64,000 nucleotides of DNA from NCBI GenBank assembly GCA_947455605.1, contig CANGOX010000004.1, positions 32,216 to 96,215 on the forward strand, in the 5' to 3' direction. The DNA is from Chitinophagaceae bacterium (GTDB taxonomy: Bacteria; Bacteroidota; Bacteroidia; Chitinophagales; Chitinophagaceae). A model generated the notes under the pieces. The model was given only the letters and a program-made list of their open reading frames with translations. It had not been told where the DNA came from and searched no databases. The translations under genes were made by a program, and so were the position numbers. This document shows, one piece after another, positions 55,210 through 63,217 of the stretch (the stretch's first letter is position 1; every line of letters starts with the position of its first letter).

Positions 55210-55470
55210 TTAAACCAACGGTTCAATATTTAAAAGAATTTCTTGTCTTCTTGCTCTATCCCAATTATCCATCAACTCTTTTTGATGCAAAGCTGTCCAC
55301 TCGGTTACAATTCCTAAAACACGCGGAGGTAAGTAACCACTAAAAACCTCATTCTTTTCAATATCGATTAAAGCTTCAAACTGTGCATATACAGCATGAA
55401 AATGTGGGGGATTATGATCACGGTAGAACATCCGGATAATAATGCCAAGGAAAAAACTAATTTGTGGCAT
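55210..55470 (-). CDS. DUF4160 protein, partner of DUF2442
   Basis: I start at ATG 55470 (MPQISFFLGIIIRMFYRDHNPPHFHAVY), giving 86 aa; the longer frame to 55536 lies inside the DUF2442 gene. The motif MFYRDHNPPHFHA is diagnostic of DUF4160. The gene overlaps the end of the DUF2442 gene by 14 bases, so they are coupled. DUF4160/DUF2442 pairs are widespread and thought to be toxin-antitoxin-like, but no activity is established. Confidence 0.88.
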   Translation of the reverse strand: MPQISFFLGIIIRMFYRDHNPPHFHAVYAQFEALIDIEKNEVFSGYLPPRVLGIVTEWTALHQKELMDNWDRARRQEILLNIEPLV

Positions 55471-55732
55471 AAGCAGGTGTAGATGGAAAAGCCGATGCAG
55501 GATTTTTACCTGATAACTCAGAATATATTGAAGCAATATCTATTTCAAGATCTTCTGACCATGCAATTGAATAACCGGTGTTATACACTTTTGCAAACAA
55601 TTCTTGGTTTTTCAAAACTTGAAATACCCCGAATTGTACCAAATCTTTCAATTGTACATCACCTTCAGTCCCATCATCAAATAAGACATGAATGGTGTAA
55701 TCTTTCAGGTATTTTACATTCAGGACCTTCAT
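55457..55732 (-). CDS. DUF2442 protein
   Basis: The 91-aa protein starts MKVLNVKYLKDYTIHVLFDDGTEGDVQLKDLV and contains SIAWSEDLEIDIASIYSE, the DUF2442 signature. It lies directly upstream of, and overlaps, the DUF4160 gene on the same strand. In such pairs DUF2442 usually comes next to DUF4160, consistent with a two-gene module. Function unknown. Confidence 0.88.
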   Translation of the reverse strand: MKVLNVKYLKDYTIHVLFDDGTEGDVQLKDLVQFGVFQVLKNQELFAKVYNTGYSIAWSEDLEIDIASIYSELSGKNPASAFPSTPAYATN

Positions 55733-55810
55733 GTATTAAATTTACAAAAGTATTTGTGTAAAAAAGAAGCCAAAATTTATTTACACTTAACGTTAGTACT
55801 ATTATAAAAT

Positions 55811-55839
55811 AAAAAAGAGGTCTTTTAGACCTCTTTTTT
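55811..55839 (-). terminator. terminator after tRNA-Asn
   Basis: AAAAAAGAGGTCT (55811-55823) and AGACCTCTTTTTT (55827-55839) form a 13-bp stem with a three-base loop, two bases past the 3' end of the minus-strand tRNA. T runs on both sides make it bidirectional. Confidence 0.9.
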
Positions 55840-55841
55840 TG

Positions 55842-55915
55842 CTCCCCCTCCCCGACTTGAACGGGGGACCCTCTGATTAACAGTCAGATGCTCTAACCAA
55901 CTGAGCTAAGGAGGA
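55842..55915 (-). tRNA. tRNA-Asn (GTT)
   Basis: The minus strand forms a full cloverleaf: acceptor TCCTCCT paired with AGGGGGA (one GU), D arm GCTC/GAGC with AGTTGGTTA loop, anticodon stem TCTGA/TCAGA around CTGTTAA (anticodon GTT), T arm CCCCG/CGGGG around TTCAAGT, and discriminator G. CCA is not encoded. The 74-base length is normal. Confidence 0.95.
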
Positions 55916-55993
55916 ATATACCCTTTAGAAATTCCCTAAATGGGTTGCAAAAATAGGGAAAAATGCTTTCTGGCAAAATCTGTATTCAAAAAT

Positions 55994-56347
55994 TTACAAT
56001 AAACCCCAAAATCCTTTGTCTTCCAGCCCAATATAAATGCCATCTTCCCTTTTTTCGGCCTTAAAAACCTTTAAAAAATAGCCTTCTCCACTGGTATTAC
56101 GGCCATTTTGCATGTCAAACCGGTAGCGGTGCAGGGGGCAGGTAACCTGTCCGGCGGCATTTATGTACCCATCTGCCATAATTCCACTGGCATGCGGGCA
56201 TTTATGCGCAAATGCGAAGATCCTGCCGTTAAAACGGGCAATGGTCAGCTTTTTGCCTCCGGGCTCCACCAGGCACATGTTGTTTTCCTGCCAGGGTAGG
56301 CTTTCTTCGGTATCGGATACTTTATGCCAGATAATATTCTTTTCCAA
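55994..56347 (-). CDS. Rieske [2Fe-2S] ferredoxin-like protein
   Basis: The 117-aa protein is a stand-alone Rieske domain: ligands Cys50 and His52 (KCPHASGIM) and Cys70 and His73 (TCPLHRYRF). The small size resembles the NirD/dioxygenase ferredoxin group. It has no signal peptide, so it probably passes electrons in the cytoplasm. No oxygenase or nitrite reductase gene is adjacent, and hflX lies upstream on the same strand after a repeat-rich gap. Confidence 0.93.
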   Translation of the reverse strand: MEKNIIWHKVSDTEESLPWQENNMCLVEPGGKKLTIARFNGRIFAFAHKCPHASGIMADGYINAAGQVTCPLHRYRFDMQNGRNTSGEGYFLKVFKAEKREDGIYIGLEDKGFWGLL

Positions 56348-56348
56348 T

Positions 56349-56438
56349 GATTAGCGGATTGCGGATTGGCGGATTAACGGATTGTCTGGATCGGAAAGAA
56401 TACCTAATTCGCCAATCCGCTAATCCGCAATCCGTTAA
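56349..56438. repeat. degenerate GCGGATT repeat cluster between Rieske and hflX genes
   Basis: The 90-base gap carries several copies of GCGGATT/CGGATT and their inverted forms (AATCCGC) on either side of a short unrelated centre, so it can fold into a long imperfect hairpin. It may act as a terminator-like or REP-like structure after hflX. Confidence 0.65.
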
Positions 56439-56440
56439 TT

Positions 56441-57628
56441 CTAATACTGTATCGTTCTATAGGGGTATCTGACTTTATACATATCCCTCACTTTACCAAG
56501 AATCATTTCTCTCAACGCATCAATATTCTTTTTCTCTACAGCTGATACAAAAACACACTGGTTATCTGTGAGATGGTCCCATTTCTCTTTTAATTCGCGT
56601 AAGATCTCCTGCTTTACACTTTCATCCAGCCATTCATCGAAATTCTTTTCCTCATACATATCCATTTTATTGAAGATGGTGAGTATGGGTTTTTCAAAGG
56701 CTTTCAGTTCCTGCAGTGTTTTGTTTACTACGCCTATCTGCTCTTCGTATTGCGGATGAGATACATCTACCACATGTAATAAGATATCTGCCTCACGAAC
56801 TTCATCCAGTGTGCTTTTAAAACTTTCTACCAGATGGTGTGGCAGCTTGCGTATGAAACCTACGGTATCACTCAATAAGAAAGGGGTGTTCTCAAAAACC
56901 ACTTTGCGGGTGGTGGTATCAAGTGTGGCAAATAATTTATTCTCGGCAAACACTTCCTGTTTGCTCAGTAAGGTCATTAAGGTGCTTTTGCCTACGTTGG
57001 TATAACCCACCAAAGCCACACGAATTAATTCTCCGCGTTCTTTGCGTTGGGTAAATGCCTGCTTATCTATCTCACCCAATCTTTTACGGAGCAGTGAGAT
57101 CTTATCTTTTACAATTCGACGGTCTGTTTCAATTTCTGTTTCACCGGGGCCGCGTGTTCCAATACCGCCTCCCTGCCTTTCTAAGTGCTTCCACATCCCT
57201 TTTAATCTTGGCAACAGATATTGGTATTGTGCAAGCTCCACCTGCACCTTGGCCTGCGCTGTGCGGGCACGGCTGGCAAATATGTCGAGGATCAGATCAC
57301 TACGGTCGATGGTCTTTACGTTCAGTTCTTTTTCTATATTGGAGATCTGTGAGCCGGTAAGTTCATCATCAAAAATAACCAGGCTAATATCTCTGCCGGT
57401 TACATAGTTTTTGATCTCTTCTAATTTTCCTTTTCCTACAAAAGTGCGGCTATCGGGGTGGGGTAATCTTTGGGTAAACCTCTTTACGGCCATAGCGCCG
57501 GCAGTTTCTGATAAGAAGGCCAGTTCATCCAGGTATTCGGTAACCTGCTCTTCGGTCTGTTCTTTCAGGATCAGGCCCACCAATACCGTTTTCTCTTCAC
57601 GACGTATATGCTTCTTTTTCTCGATCAA
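56441..57628 (-). CDS. hflX: HflX ribosome-associated GTPase
   Basis: The 395-aa protein has an N-terminal HflX domain (LPHPDSRTFVGKGKLEEIK near 54-72), a helical linker with RGPGETEIETDRR (about 178-190), and a GTPase domain: GYTNVGKST (G1), DTVGFIRKLP (G3), NKMD (G4), SAVEK (G5). HflX splits stalled ribosomes under stress. The length is normal. An octamer-like tandem repeat lies just upstream of the start. Confidence 0.95.
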   Translation of the reverse strand: MIEKKKHIRREEKTVLVGLILKEQTEEQVTEYLDELAFLSETAGAMAVKRFTQRLPHPDSRTFVGKGKLEEIKNYVTGRDISLVIFDDELTGSQISNIEKELNVKTIDRSDLILDIFASRARTAQAKVQVELAQYQYLLPRLKGMWKHLERQGGGIGTRGPGETEIETDRRIVKDKISLLRKRLGEIDKQAFTQRKERGELIRVALVGYTNVGKSTLMTLLSKQEVFAENKLFATLDTTTRKVVFENTPFLLSDTVGFIRKLPHHLVESFKSTLDEVREADILLHVVDVSHPQYEEQIGVVNKTLQELKAFEKPILTIFNKMDMYEEKNFDEWLDESVKQEILRELKEKWDHLTDNQCVFVSAVEKKNIDALREMILGKVRDMYKVRYPYRTIQY

Positions 57629-57662
57629 GGTTATTGCTGTTTTGGCAAAGGTAGGGGAGATA

Positions 57663-57736
57663 GTGAATGAATGAGTGAATGATAGAATGAGTGAGTGAGT
57701 GAATGAGTGAATGAGTGAATGAGTGAATGAGTGAAT
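57663..57736. repeat. tandem octamer repeat (GAATGAGT/GTGAATGA) upstream of hflX
   Basis: Starting 35 bases before the hflX ATG, the sequence consists of about nine copies of an 8-base unit read as GTGAATGA, with a break at about 57682-57690. The unit is not a multiple of three and lies in the likely promoter/5' region. Confidence 0.85.
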
Positions 57737-57750
57737 CGTGCGTGGGCAAA

Positions 57751-57791
57751 AAAAATCGTGAGTAAGCTAACCGAAAGGCTTCTTACTCACG
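57751..57791 (-). terminator. terminator of the beta-barrel protein gene
   Basis: CGTGAGTAAG (57757-57766) and CTTACTCACG (57782-57791) form a perfect 10-bp stem; on the minus strand it ends in a T run read from the A tract at 57748-57755. It lies 23 bases past the stop of the minus-strand gene. Confidence 0.75.
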
Positions 57792-57813
57792 ACTCAGTAC
57801 TGACTACTCACGC

Positions 57814-58626
57814 TTACAACCCGCTGATCGTAATGCCGAGTGAAAATTTGTTCATGCTTGGTCCAACACCATCTTTCAAAACGCCGTTGAACTGGTAGCC
57901 CGCATCCAGTGATAAGATACCATATCCAAACCTGCCGGTAACTGCCAGCATGGTTCCGTTAAAGAAGCGTTTGTTGCTTTCTTTCACGATATAGCCGGGG
58001 CCGTAGACTGAATTACCCAGTTTGTTTTCGAGGTTCTTTCCTTTACTGTATGATTTTAATAAAGTACCCACTTTCATACCAATAGCCGCCTTCCATGATT
58101 TTTCGGGGGCTTCGGGTTTAGAGAAATAACGCAGTTCTACCGGGATCTCTGCATAAATGGTGGTTACCTTGAATTTGCTGAAGTGATTGGCACTGTCTAC
58201 ATTGGTAAAAGGCAGTTTGGCCGTGTTTGACTTCACATCTACATTGGTCTTATTGAAGAAGATATTGCTGCTTCCGATACCTACACCATAGGCAAGACTC
58301 AATTTCTGGTTGGTCTTGAAAGGCTTGTCAAACATAAAATAGATGTTGAAATGTCTGCTGAAACCACCGGTACGCACACTGTCGGGGCGATTGGTCCAGC
58401 TGTCGGCACCATATTGGATCAATAAATGATCGCTTGGCCTGCTGGAGAGGTCCAATAATTGCTTTTTGGTCTTTTCGATCACAGTACCGGCATCCTGAGA
58501 AGCCGTTTCCTTCTTTGATTTCTCCTTTTTAGGAGCTGATGCGTTAGCGGGAACAGCCTGAGTGCTTTGCGCAACGGCAAAAAAAGCCAGGGATATGCCT
58601 AAAATAACAAGTAGTGTTTTTTTCAT
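57814..58626 (-). CDS. outer-membrane beta-barrel protein (PorT-like fold)
   Basis: The 270-aa product has a signal peptide (MKKTLLVILGISLAFFAVAQ), a Lys/Ser/Ala-rich linker (KKEKSKKETASQDAG), then alternating amphipathic strands (HLLIQYGADSWTNRPDS, RHFNIYFMFDKPFKTNQKLSLAYGVGIG, IYAEIPVELRYFSKP, ITISGL at the end) typical of the OMP beta-barrel group. Substrate or partner is unknown. It is a single gene, divergent from the helicase gene. Confidence 0.8.
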   Translation of the reverse strand: MKKTLLVILGISLAFFAVAQSTQAVPANASAPKKEKSKKETASQDAGTVIEKTKKQLLDLSSRPSDHLLIQYGADSWTNRPDSVRTGGFSRHFNIYFMFDKPFKTNQKLSLAYGVGIGSSNIFFNKTNVDVKSNTAKLPFTNVDSANHFSKFKVTTIYAEIPVELRYFSKPEAPEKSWKAAIGMKVGTLLKSYSKGKNLENKLGNSVYGPGYIVKESNKRFFNGTMLAVTGRFGYGILSLDAGYQFNGVLKDGVGPSMNKFSLGITISGL

Positions 58627-58859
58627 TTCAAGTAGTTAATTGCCATATTGGTTGCCAATAGAGGCGCAAATTAACAGAATTGGCTGCATACAGGTGGTTA
58701 AAAATTAGTCAAAACATATTCCGGGAGCCATAATTGAGCCAAAATAGGCCTAAAAAATGCCATATTCACCTTAAAACCGCTAAACGATGAGCCGGCTCAG
58801 CATGAACCATCTCATTATCAGCCTATCTTTACAACTCATATAAATAACAGCAATCTATT

Positions 58860-60080
58860 TTGAAGTTTACAGAATTTGGCCTCGACGAAAGAATATTGGA
58901 AGGTATTGACGCAATGGGTTATGAAAATGCCACACCCGTGCAGGAACAGGTGATGATACCCATTTTACAGGGAAAAGATATTATTGCCTCGGCACAGACC
59001 GGAACCGGCAAAACGGCCGCCTTTCTTTTACCCCTGATCAATAAGATCATTACAGAACCACATGATGACCACCATATCAATGCCATGGTGATTGTACCTA
59101 CGCGTGAGCTGGCGGTACAGATCGCTCAATCTATGGAAGGGCTTTCTTATTTCACAAACGTAAGTGCTATCGCAGTATATGGAGGAGGTGACGGTACTTC
59201 TTTTACCACAGAGAAAAAAGCATTATCGAGCGGTGTGGATGTAGTGATCTGCACCCCGGGCCGTATGATCGCCCACCTCAATATGGGCTATGTAAAAATG
59301 CAGGCCCTCCGTTACCTGGTATTGGATGAAGCAGACCGTATGCTGGATATGGGTTTTCATGATGATATCATGAAGATCATTTCCTTTCTGCCTAAGAAAA
59401 GACAAAATTTATTATTCTCCGCCACCATGCCGATGAAGATGCGTGAGCTGGCGAGAAAGATCTTACTCAACCCTTTAGAGATCAATATTGCGGTATCCAA
59501 ACCGCCGGAACAGATCGTTCAGGAAGCCTTTGTAGTGTATGAGCCGCAGAAGATCCCGTTGGTGAAAGAAGTGTTGCGCAGAAAAGATTTTCAGAGTGTG
59601 ATCGTGTTCTGTTCAAAAAAACAGAATGTAAAACAACTGAGCAATGAATTGAAGCGCTCTAAATTCTCGATCGAAGAAATTCACTCAGATCTTGACCAGA
59701 TCAAACGCGAACAGGTATTGCTCGATTTCAGGAACAAGAAATTAAAAATTTTAGTAGCTACTGATATTCTCAGCCGCGGAATTGATATTGAAGACATCGA
59801 CCTGGTGATCAATTATGATGTGCCCAATGATGGCGAAGATTATATTCACCGCATTGGCCGTACCGCAAGGGCTGCAAGCGAGGGTACAGCCTATACCTTC
59901 ATCACAGAAAAAGAACAACAGAAATTTGCAGAGATAGAAGAATTGCTTGGGCATCCTGTAACCAAAGCACAGGTACCCGAACAGTTTGGTCCAACCCCTG
60001 CCTACAACCCCAAAGCCCGAAGACCCTCACATAGTGGTGGCGGTAAAAGATTTGGTGGAGGGGGTGGAAAGAGAAGATAA
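58860..60080 (+). CDS. DEAD-box ATP-dependent RNA helicase (RhlE-like)
   Basis: The TTG at 58860 is the start (no ATG precedes KFTEFGLDERI). The 406-aa protein has the DEAD-box motifs in order: Q motif ATPVQEQ, AQTGTGKT, PTRELA, DEADRMLDMG, SAT, and C-terminal HRIGRTARA. A Gly/Lys/Arg-rich tail (SGGGKRFGGGGGKRR) may bind RNA. It unwinds RNA, for example in ribosome assembly or cold response. Single gene. Confidence 0.95.
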   Translation: MKFTEFGLDERILEGIDAMGYENATPVQEQVMIPILQGKDIIASAQTGTGKTAAFLLPLINKIITEPHDDHHINAMVIVPTRELAVQIAQSMEGLSYFTNVSAIAVYGGGDGTSFTTEKKALSSGVDVVICTPGRMIAHLNMGYVKMQALRYLVLDEADRMLDMGFHDDIMKIISFLPKKRQNLLFSATMPMKMRELARKILLNPLEINIAVSKPPEQIVQEAFVVYEPQKIPLVKEVLRRKDFQSVIVFCSKKQNVKQLSNELKRSKFSIEEIHSDLDQIKREQVLLDFRNKKLKILVATDILSRGIDIEDIDLVINYDVPNDGEDYIHRIGRTARAASEGTAYTFITEKEQQKFAEIEELLGHPVTKAQVPEQFGPTPAYNPKARRPSHSGGGKRFGGGGGKRR

Positions 60081-60236
60081 AACCTCGACATTTTTTATTT
60101 TTAACAGGCGCTTAGGTTGCCATACTCTTTTAAATTGCAGGCTTCATATATACTGCTGCATTTCATAGCATTTCTATGATCTACAAGTTGCCTTGTATTT
60201 ACTATGCTAAACGCTTAACATAGCTAAGCTCTTTAT

Positions 60237-60308
60237 ACTTGCCACGCTCATTATACTTGCCACGCTCATTATACTTGCCACGCTCTTTATACTTGCCACG
60301 CTCTTTAG
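60237..60308 (+). repeat. four tandem 18-bp repeats (ACTTGCCACGCTC...)
   Basis: Units of ACTTGCCACGCTCATTAT start at 60237, 60255, 60273 and 60291, 18 bases apart; the last runs straight into the first REP hairpin. Each unit contains the left arm of that hairpin. Diverged copies recur at about 61118-61188. Confidence 0.88.
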
Positions 60309-60355
60309 AGCGTGGATAAGATATCCCAGATTCTCCTTCGGGACTTTAGTCCCGA
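60296..60355 (+). repeat. REP-like double hairpin module, copy 1
   Basis: Hairpin H1 CCACGCTCTTTAGAGCGTGG (60296-60315; 9-bp stem, TT loop) and H2 TCGGGACTTTAGTCCCGA (60338-60355; 8-bp stem, TT loop) are 22 bases apart. Both have the centre CTTTAG. H2 covers the stop codon of the transposase gene. Confidence 0.92.
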
Positions 60356-60792
60356 GTTTGCTCATCAACCGAGAAATCATAATACTTTATAAACTCATTA
60401 TATTCCTCCCCAAATGTTTTTTTCTCATGATGTATTTCCTGCCCATCAATATACATTCTCAATTTAGGCACCATTGATTCACTTACAGATATAGCAAAAT
60501 ATTCACTCTGCCATTGTAGTTTACTGTTTTTAATACCCGACCGGTTATTAAACCAATAGGCAGACTCTCCTTTAATTAGTTTAATGATCTCTCCAATCGA
60601 CTGTGTAGATTTTAAAAGCAGTAAGCAATGAACATGATCAAGATGTCCATTCAGTCTGTCAATATGTATTTGTTTCAGACCTGCATTTTTTCGGATATGA
60701 TCAAAGAGTAAATTTCGAATAGGGTGGGTCAGGATTGGCAGGCGGTTCTTAGTGGACCAGACACAATGGACCCAGATTTTTATAGCGGGCAT
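60346..60792 (-). CDS. REP-associated tyrosine transposase (RAYT, IS200/Y1 HUH family)
   Basis: The 148-aa protein has the HUH metal site H53-V-H55 in GHLDHVHCLL and the catalytic Tyr114 in RMYIDGQEIHH; YI-x2-Q-x2-HH is typical of RAYT/transposase 17 proteins. These single-strand transposases cut at hairpins. The gene lies between two inverted hairpin modules and its last codons and stop fall inside H2 of copy 1. The frame is intact with all key residues, so it is probably functional. Confidence 0.93.
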   Translation of the reverse strand: MPAIKIWVHCVWSTKNRLPILTHPIRNLLFDHIRKNAGLKQIHIDRLNGHLDHVHCLLLLKSTQSIGEIIKLIKGESAYWFNNRSGIKNSKLQWQSEYFAISVSESMVPKLRMYIDGQEIHHEKKTFGEEYNEFIKYYDFSVDEQTRD

Positions 60793-60873
60793 TTTTTATA
60801 CTAAAGAAATCAATTTTTTGGAACTGTTTTATTAGGTATTTATACCTGATTTTTCTGGTGTTTTTGAGCAGAC

Positions 60874-60935
60874 TCGGGACTAAAGTCCCGAAAGAAATCA
60901 TGAGAGTATCCTGATCCACGCTCTAAAGAGCGTGG
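60874..60935 (-). repeat. REP-like double hairpin module, copy 2 (inverted)
   Basis: H2 (60874-60891) and H1 (60916-60935, CCACGCTCTAAAGAGCGTGG) occur in inverted order and orientation relative to copy 1, 24 bases apart, on the 5' side of the transposase gene. The flanks also match copy 1 (cagac/TTTGCTC side), giving an inverted repeat of roughly 75 bp around the gene. The following gap to about 61117 shows no gene. Confidence 0.92.
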
Positions 60936-61117
60936 CAAAGTAGAACAAGATGAAAAGTGAAAATCTAAAATAGAATGCCCCCGTTTCTAAAATTAACTTT
61001 CTTGATCTTTAATTCTACCTGGTTTTTATTTTTTAATTTTTAGGCTTGTGCAACTCCTCTATTGTAAGGTTCCTTAATATTTTTCACAGACTTTAGACTA
61101 CTAAGCTCTTCAACCTG

Positions 61118-61231
61118 CCACACTCTTTAACTTGCTACGCTCATAGACTTGCCATGCTCTTTATACTTGCCACGCTCTTTAGAGCGTGGATACGAGATCC
61201 CAAAGATTCTCCTTCGGGACTTTAGTCCCGA
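61118..61231 (+). repeat. REP-like double hairpin module, copy 3, with degenerate 18-bp repeats
   Basis: H1 at 61170-61189 and H2 at 61214-61231 repeat copy 1 in direct orientation, 24 bases apart, and before them lie about three to four decayed 18-bp units of the ACTTGCCACGCTC type. No transposase lies between this copy and the next gene. Confidence 0.9.
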
Positions 61232-61247
61232 GTTTGCGCTTTATTCA

Positions 61248-61287
61248 AAAAAAAGCCGCTGTTGAAAAATCAACAACGGCTTTTTTT
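61248..61287 (-). terminator. terminator of the OB-fold protein gene
   Basis: AAAAAAAGCCGCTGTTGA and TCAACAACGGCTTTTTTT pair with a single C-A mismatch and a four-base loop, 18 bases past the stop of the minus-strand gene. It is likely bidirectional. Confidence 0.9.
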
Positions 61288-61304
61288 CAAACTGCCCATG
61301 AAAA

Positions 61305-61742
61305 TTATTTAATGGTACACTGCGCCATGGATATTTCTTCCATCAGATCATTATAACCAACCACTAATCCCTGAAGTTTTACTTTACCGCCCACTTTCAG
61401 GTCTTTTATTTTAGTTACTTCTGAAGAATCAATATTGCATGCAATATTGTTCAGCGTTACGGTAACCCCCGAAATGGTAGTAATGGTTCCATCCAGTAAA
61501 ACTGCCTGGTTAATATATTTTTTGGCGGCTTCAGCAGCGTTGTCTTTGTACTCTTTTGAGAAAGCATCTGCTGTTAATTCAAACTTCGCTTTTTCTGCAG
61601 AAGGGTTACGGTGTTTAACCGATGAGGTTAGGGCCATACCCATGTCTACAACGGCCTGGGTGAATTTTTCTCTGTTTAATGCGGCCCAGATCGCGAAGAT
61701 GACAATGATGGCTGCAAGACTAAGTAAGATTTTCTTTTTCAT
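61305..61742 (-). CDS. membrane-anchored OB-fold (tRNA_anti-like) protein
   Basis: The 145-aa product has an N-terminal hydrophobic anchor (MKKKILLSLAAIIVIFAIWAAL) and a C-terminal OB-fold-like part: QAVLLDGTITTISGVTVTLNNIACNIDSSEVTKIKDLKVGGKVKLQGLVVGYNDLMEEISMAQC, resembling tRNA_anti-like/YceI-neighbour proteins of Bacteroidota. Two Cys (INNIAC, AQC) may form a disulfide. It is divergent from the cytochrome-like gene and shares the 260-base upstream region. Confidence 0.75.
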   Translation of the reverse strand: MKKKILLSLAAIIVIFAIWAALNREKFTQAVVDMGMALTSSVKHRNPSAEKAKFELTADAFSKEYKDNAAEAAKKYINQAVLLDGTITTISGVTVTLNNIACNIDSSEVTKIKDLKVGGKVKLQGLVVGYNDLMEEISMAQCTIK

Positions 61743-61837
61743 AATTAAGTAGGTATAGTGTTATGACATTGATGTTTATGCAATGTAAAAGTGGTATTTC
61801 GTGGCATAGAAAAACATGATTTTAGGCATAAAAATTC

Positions 61838-61903
61838 GTGAGATAAATCACAAAACGGAGTGACATCTATCACCATAAAAAGGAATATACGGGAATACTT
61901 TTG
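61838..61903 (+). promoter_or_regulatory. two CRP/FNR-type palindromes and a -7 box upstream of the cytochrome-like genes
   Basis: GTGAGATAAATCAC (61838-61851) and GTGACATCTATCAC (61860-61873) each fit GTGA-N6-TCAC. TACTTTTG at 61896-61903 is a perfect TAnnTTTG -7 box with no TTG at -33. If transcription starts near 61908 the sites centre at -41.5 and -63.5, 22 bp (two helix turns) apart, as for class II plus class I CRP activation. Confidence 0.6.
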
Positions 61904-62002
61904 TGCTTGTAACATTGAAGGAGAAACATCAACCTAACTACCAACCGGTTTACTAAATCAGATTCTTCAAAAGCTTACATTTCTTAATAAAAAAATTAGT
62001 AT

Positions 62003-63193
62003 ATGAAAAAAATGGTTCCAAATCTAAAAGGCATGATCGGCCTCTTTTGTTTGCTTATGATTACACTGTTATTAGTACAGTGTAAAAAAGATGGCACGAA
62101 TGCAGCTGGTGTTTCGCGTGCATTAGTGAACACACCCGATTCCACTATTTTTTCACCTTTTTATGATTCTACAGTTGTTCCTTACGCAGATGCAACACCC
62201 GGCGTGAATGATGTAGTGATCACCAAGAGTGTGCAAAGTATTATTAAGAACAACTGCGTTTCTGCTACCTGTCATGGTGGAACAGGTGTTAAGCCTTACT
62301 TAAACAGCTATGAAAGTGTTAAGAGTATGGTTACACCGGGTAATCCCGAATCAAGTCAGTTATACCAACTGATCACTACCAGTGATCTGGTAAAAGCAAT
62401 GCCACCGGTTAACTACGGTGTTGATCTTACGGTTACAGAAAAATCTATCGTATATAACTGGATCAAGAATGGCGCGAAGGAATTTCCTGCTGTTGAGGAC
62501 TACAGACCCGCTGCTGTTGCATTAATTACGATCGGTTGTTCCTCTGCCAATTGTCATAACCAGGCAACCGCTACCGGTGGTTGGGCAAGAAAAGGATTGT
62601 TAAGCATTACTTCAGCTGATACTATTACATTCTCTTATATCAATCCGGCCAATAATGCAGTTACGCTGTATGCGCAACTAAAAGAACCGGCTCTTTCTAA
62701 ATATTGGAATGCCTATAAAGACAGCGTTAGAAAATTCTATGCAGATACATTGGTGAATGCCAGCTTCAGACCTTACAAAACCGTGGCAACTCCTGTATCA
62801 GCTTCCAGCACAAGAGGACCATTAAATACGTATGATGATTTGCTGTTGGATATTTATTATCCTAAAGGAAACCGTGCGAATTCTACCGTGTGCTTTGTAG
62901 ATGCAAACAACAAAGGTTTTTATGTGAAAGGTGATAATCTGAACGCGGCCAGTACCTTATTATCAAGAGTTGATTCAACCATTCTGGTTGCCAATCCAAG
63001 AACGAAAGTATTTGCCACCAGTCAGCAGGGCGATATGGCTTATGGAGACGGTGGATTGAAATCTGCCGAGATCGCTATTGTTAAAGGTTGGTATTTCGCT
63101 GATCCGAATATTCCTGATGTATGGAAATATGGTACTGACGGATCCGGCATTTTCAAATACAGAAAAACAGGAAAGGTCATCGTTAAAAAATAA
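62003..63193 (+). CDS. lipoprotein with two CX4CH haem-like motifs
   Basis: The 396-aa product has a lipoprotein signal (LLLVQC, lipidated Cys27). Two cytochrome c-like sites use a four-residue spacer: Cys85-x4-Cys90-His91 (CVSATCH), with Met133 in AMPP as likely distal ligand, and Cys179-x4-Cys184-His185 (CSSANCH). The C-terminal 180 residues are beta-rich with no recognised domain. It may be an extracytoplasmic electron carrier. It lies 24 bases before the next gene and probably forms an operon with it. Confidence 0.8.
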   Translation: MKKMVPNLKGMIGLFCLLMITLLLVQCKKDGTNAAGVSRALVNTPDSTIFSPFYDSTVVPYADATPGVNDVVITKSVQSIIKNNCVSATCHGGTGVKPYLNSYESVKSMVTPGNPESSQLYQLITTSDLVKAMPPVNYGVDLTVTEKSIVYNWIKNGAKEFPAVEDYRPAAVALITIGCSSANCHNQATATGGWARKGLLSITSADTITFSYINPANNAVTLYAQLKEPALSKYWNAYKDSVRKFYADTLVNASFRPYKTVATPVSASSTRGPLNTYDDLLLDIYYPKGNRANSTVCFVDANNKGFYVKGDNLNAASTLLSRVDSTILVANPRTKVFATSQQGDMAYGDGGLKSAEIAIVKGWYFADPNIPDVWKYGTDGSGIFKYRKTGKVIVKK

Positions 63194-63217
63194 TTATCAA
63201 CCGCTAAAAATAATTTT

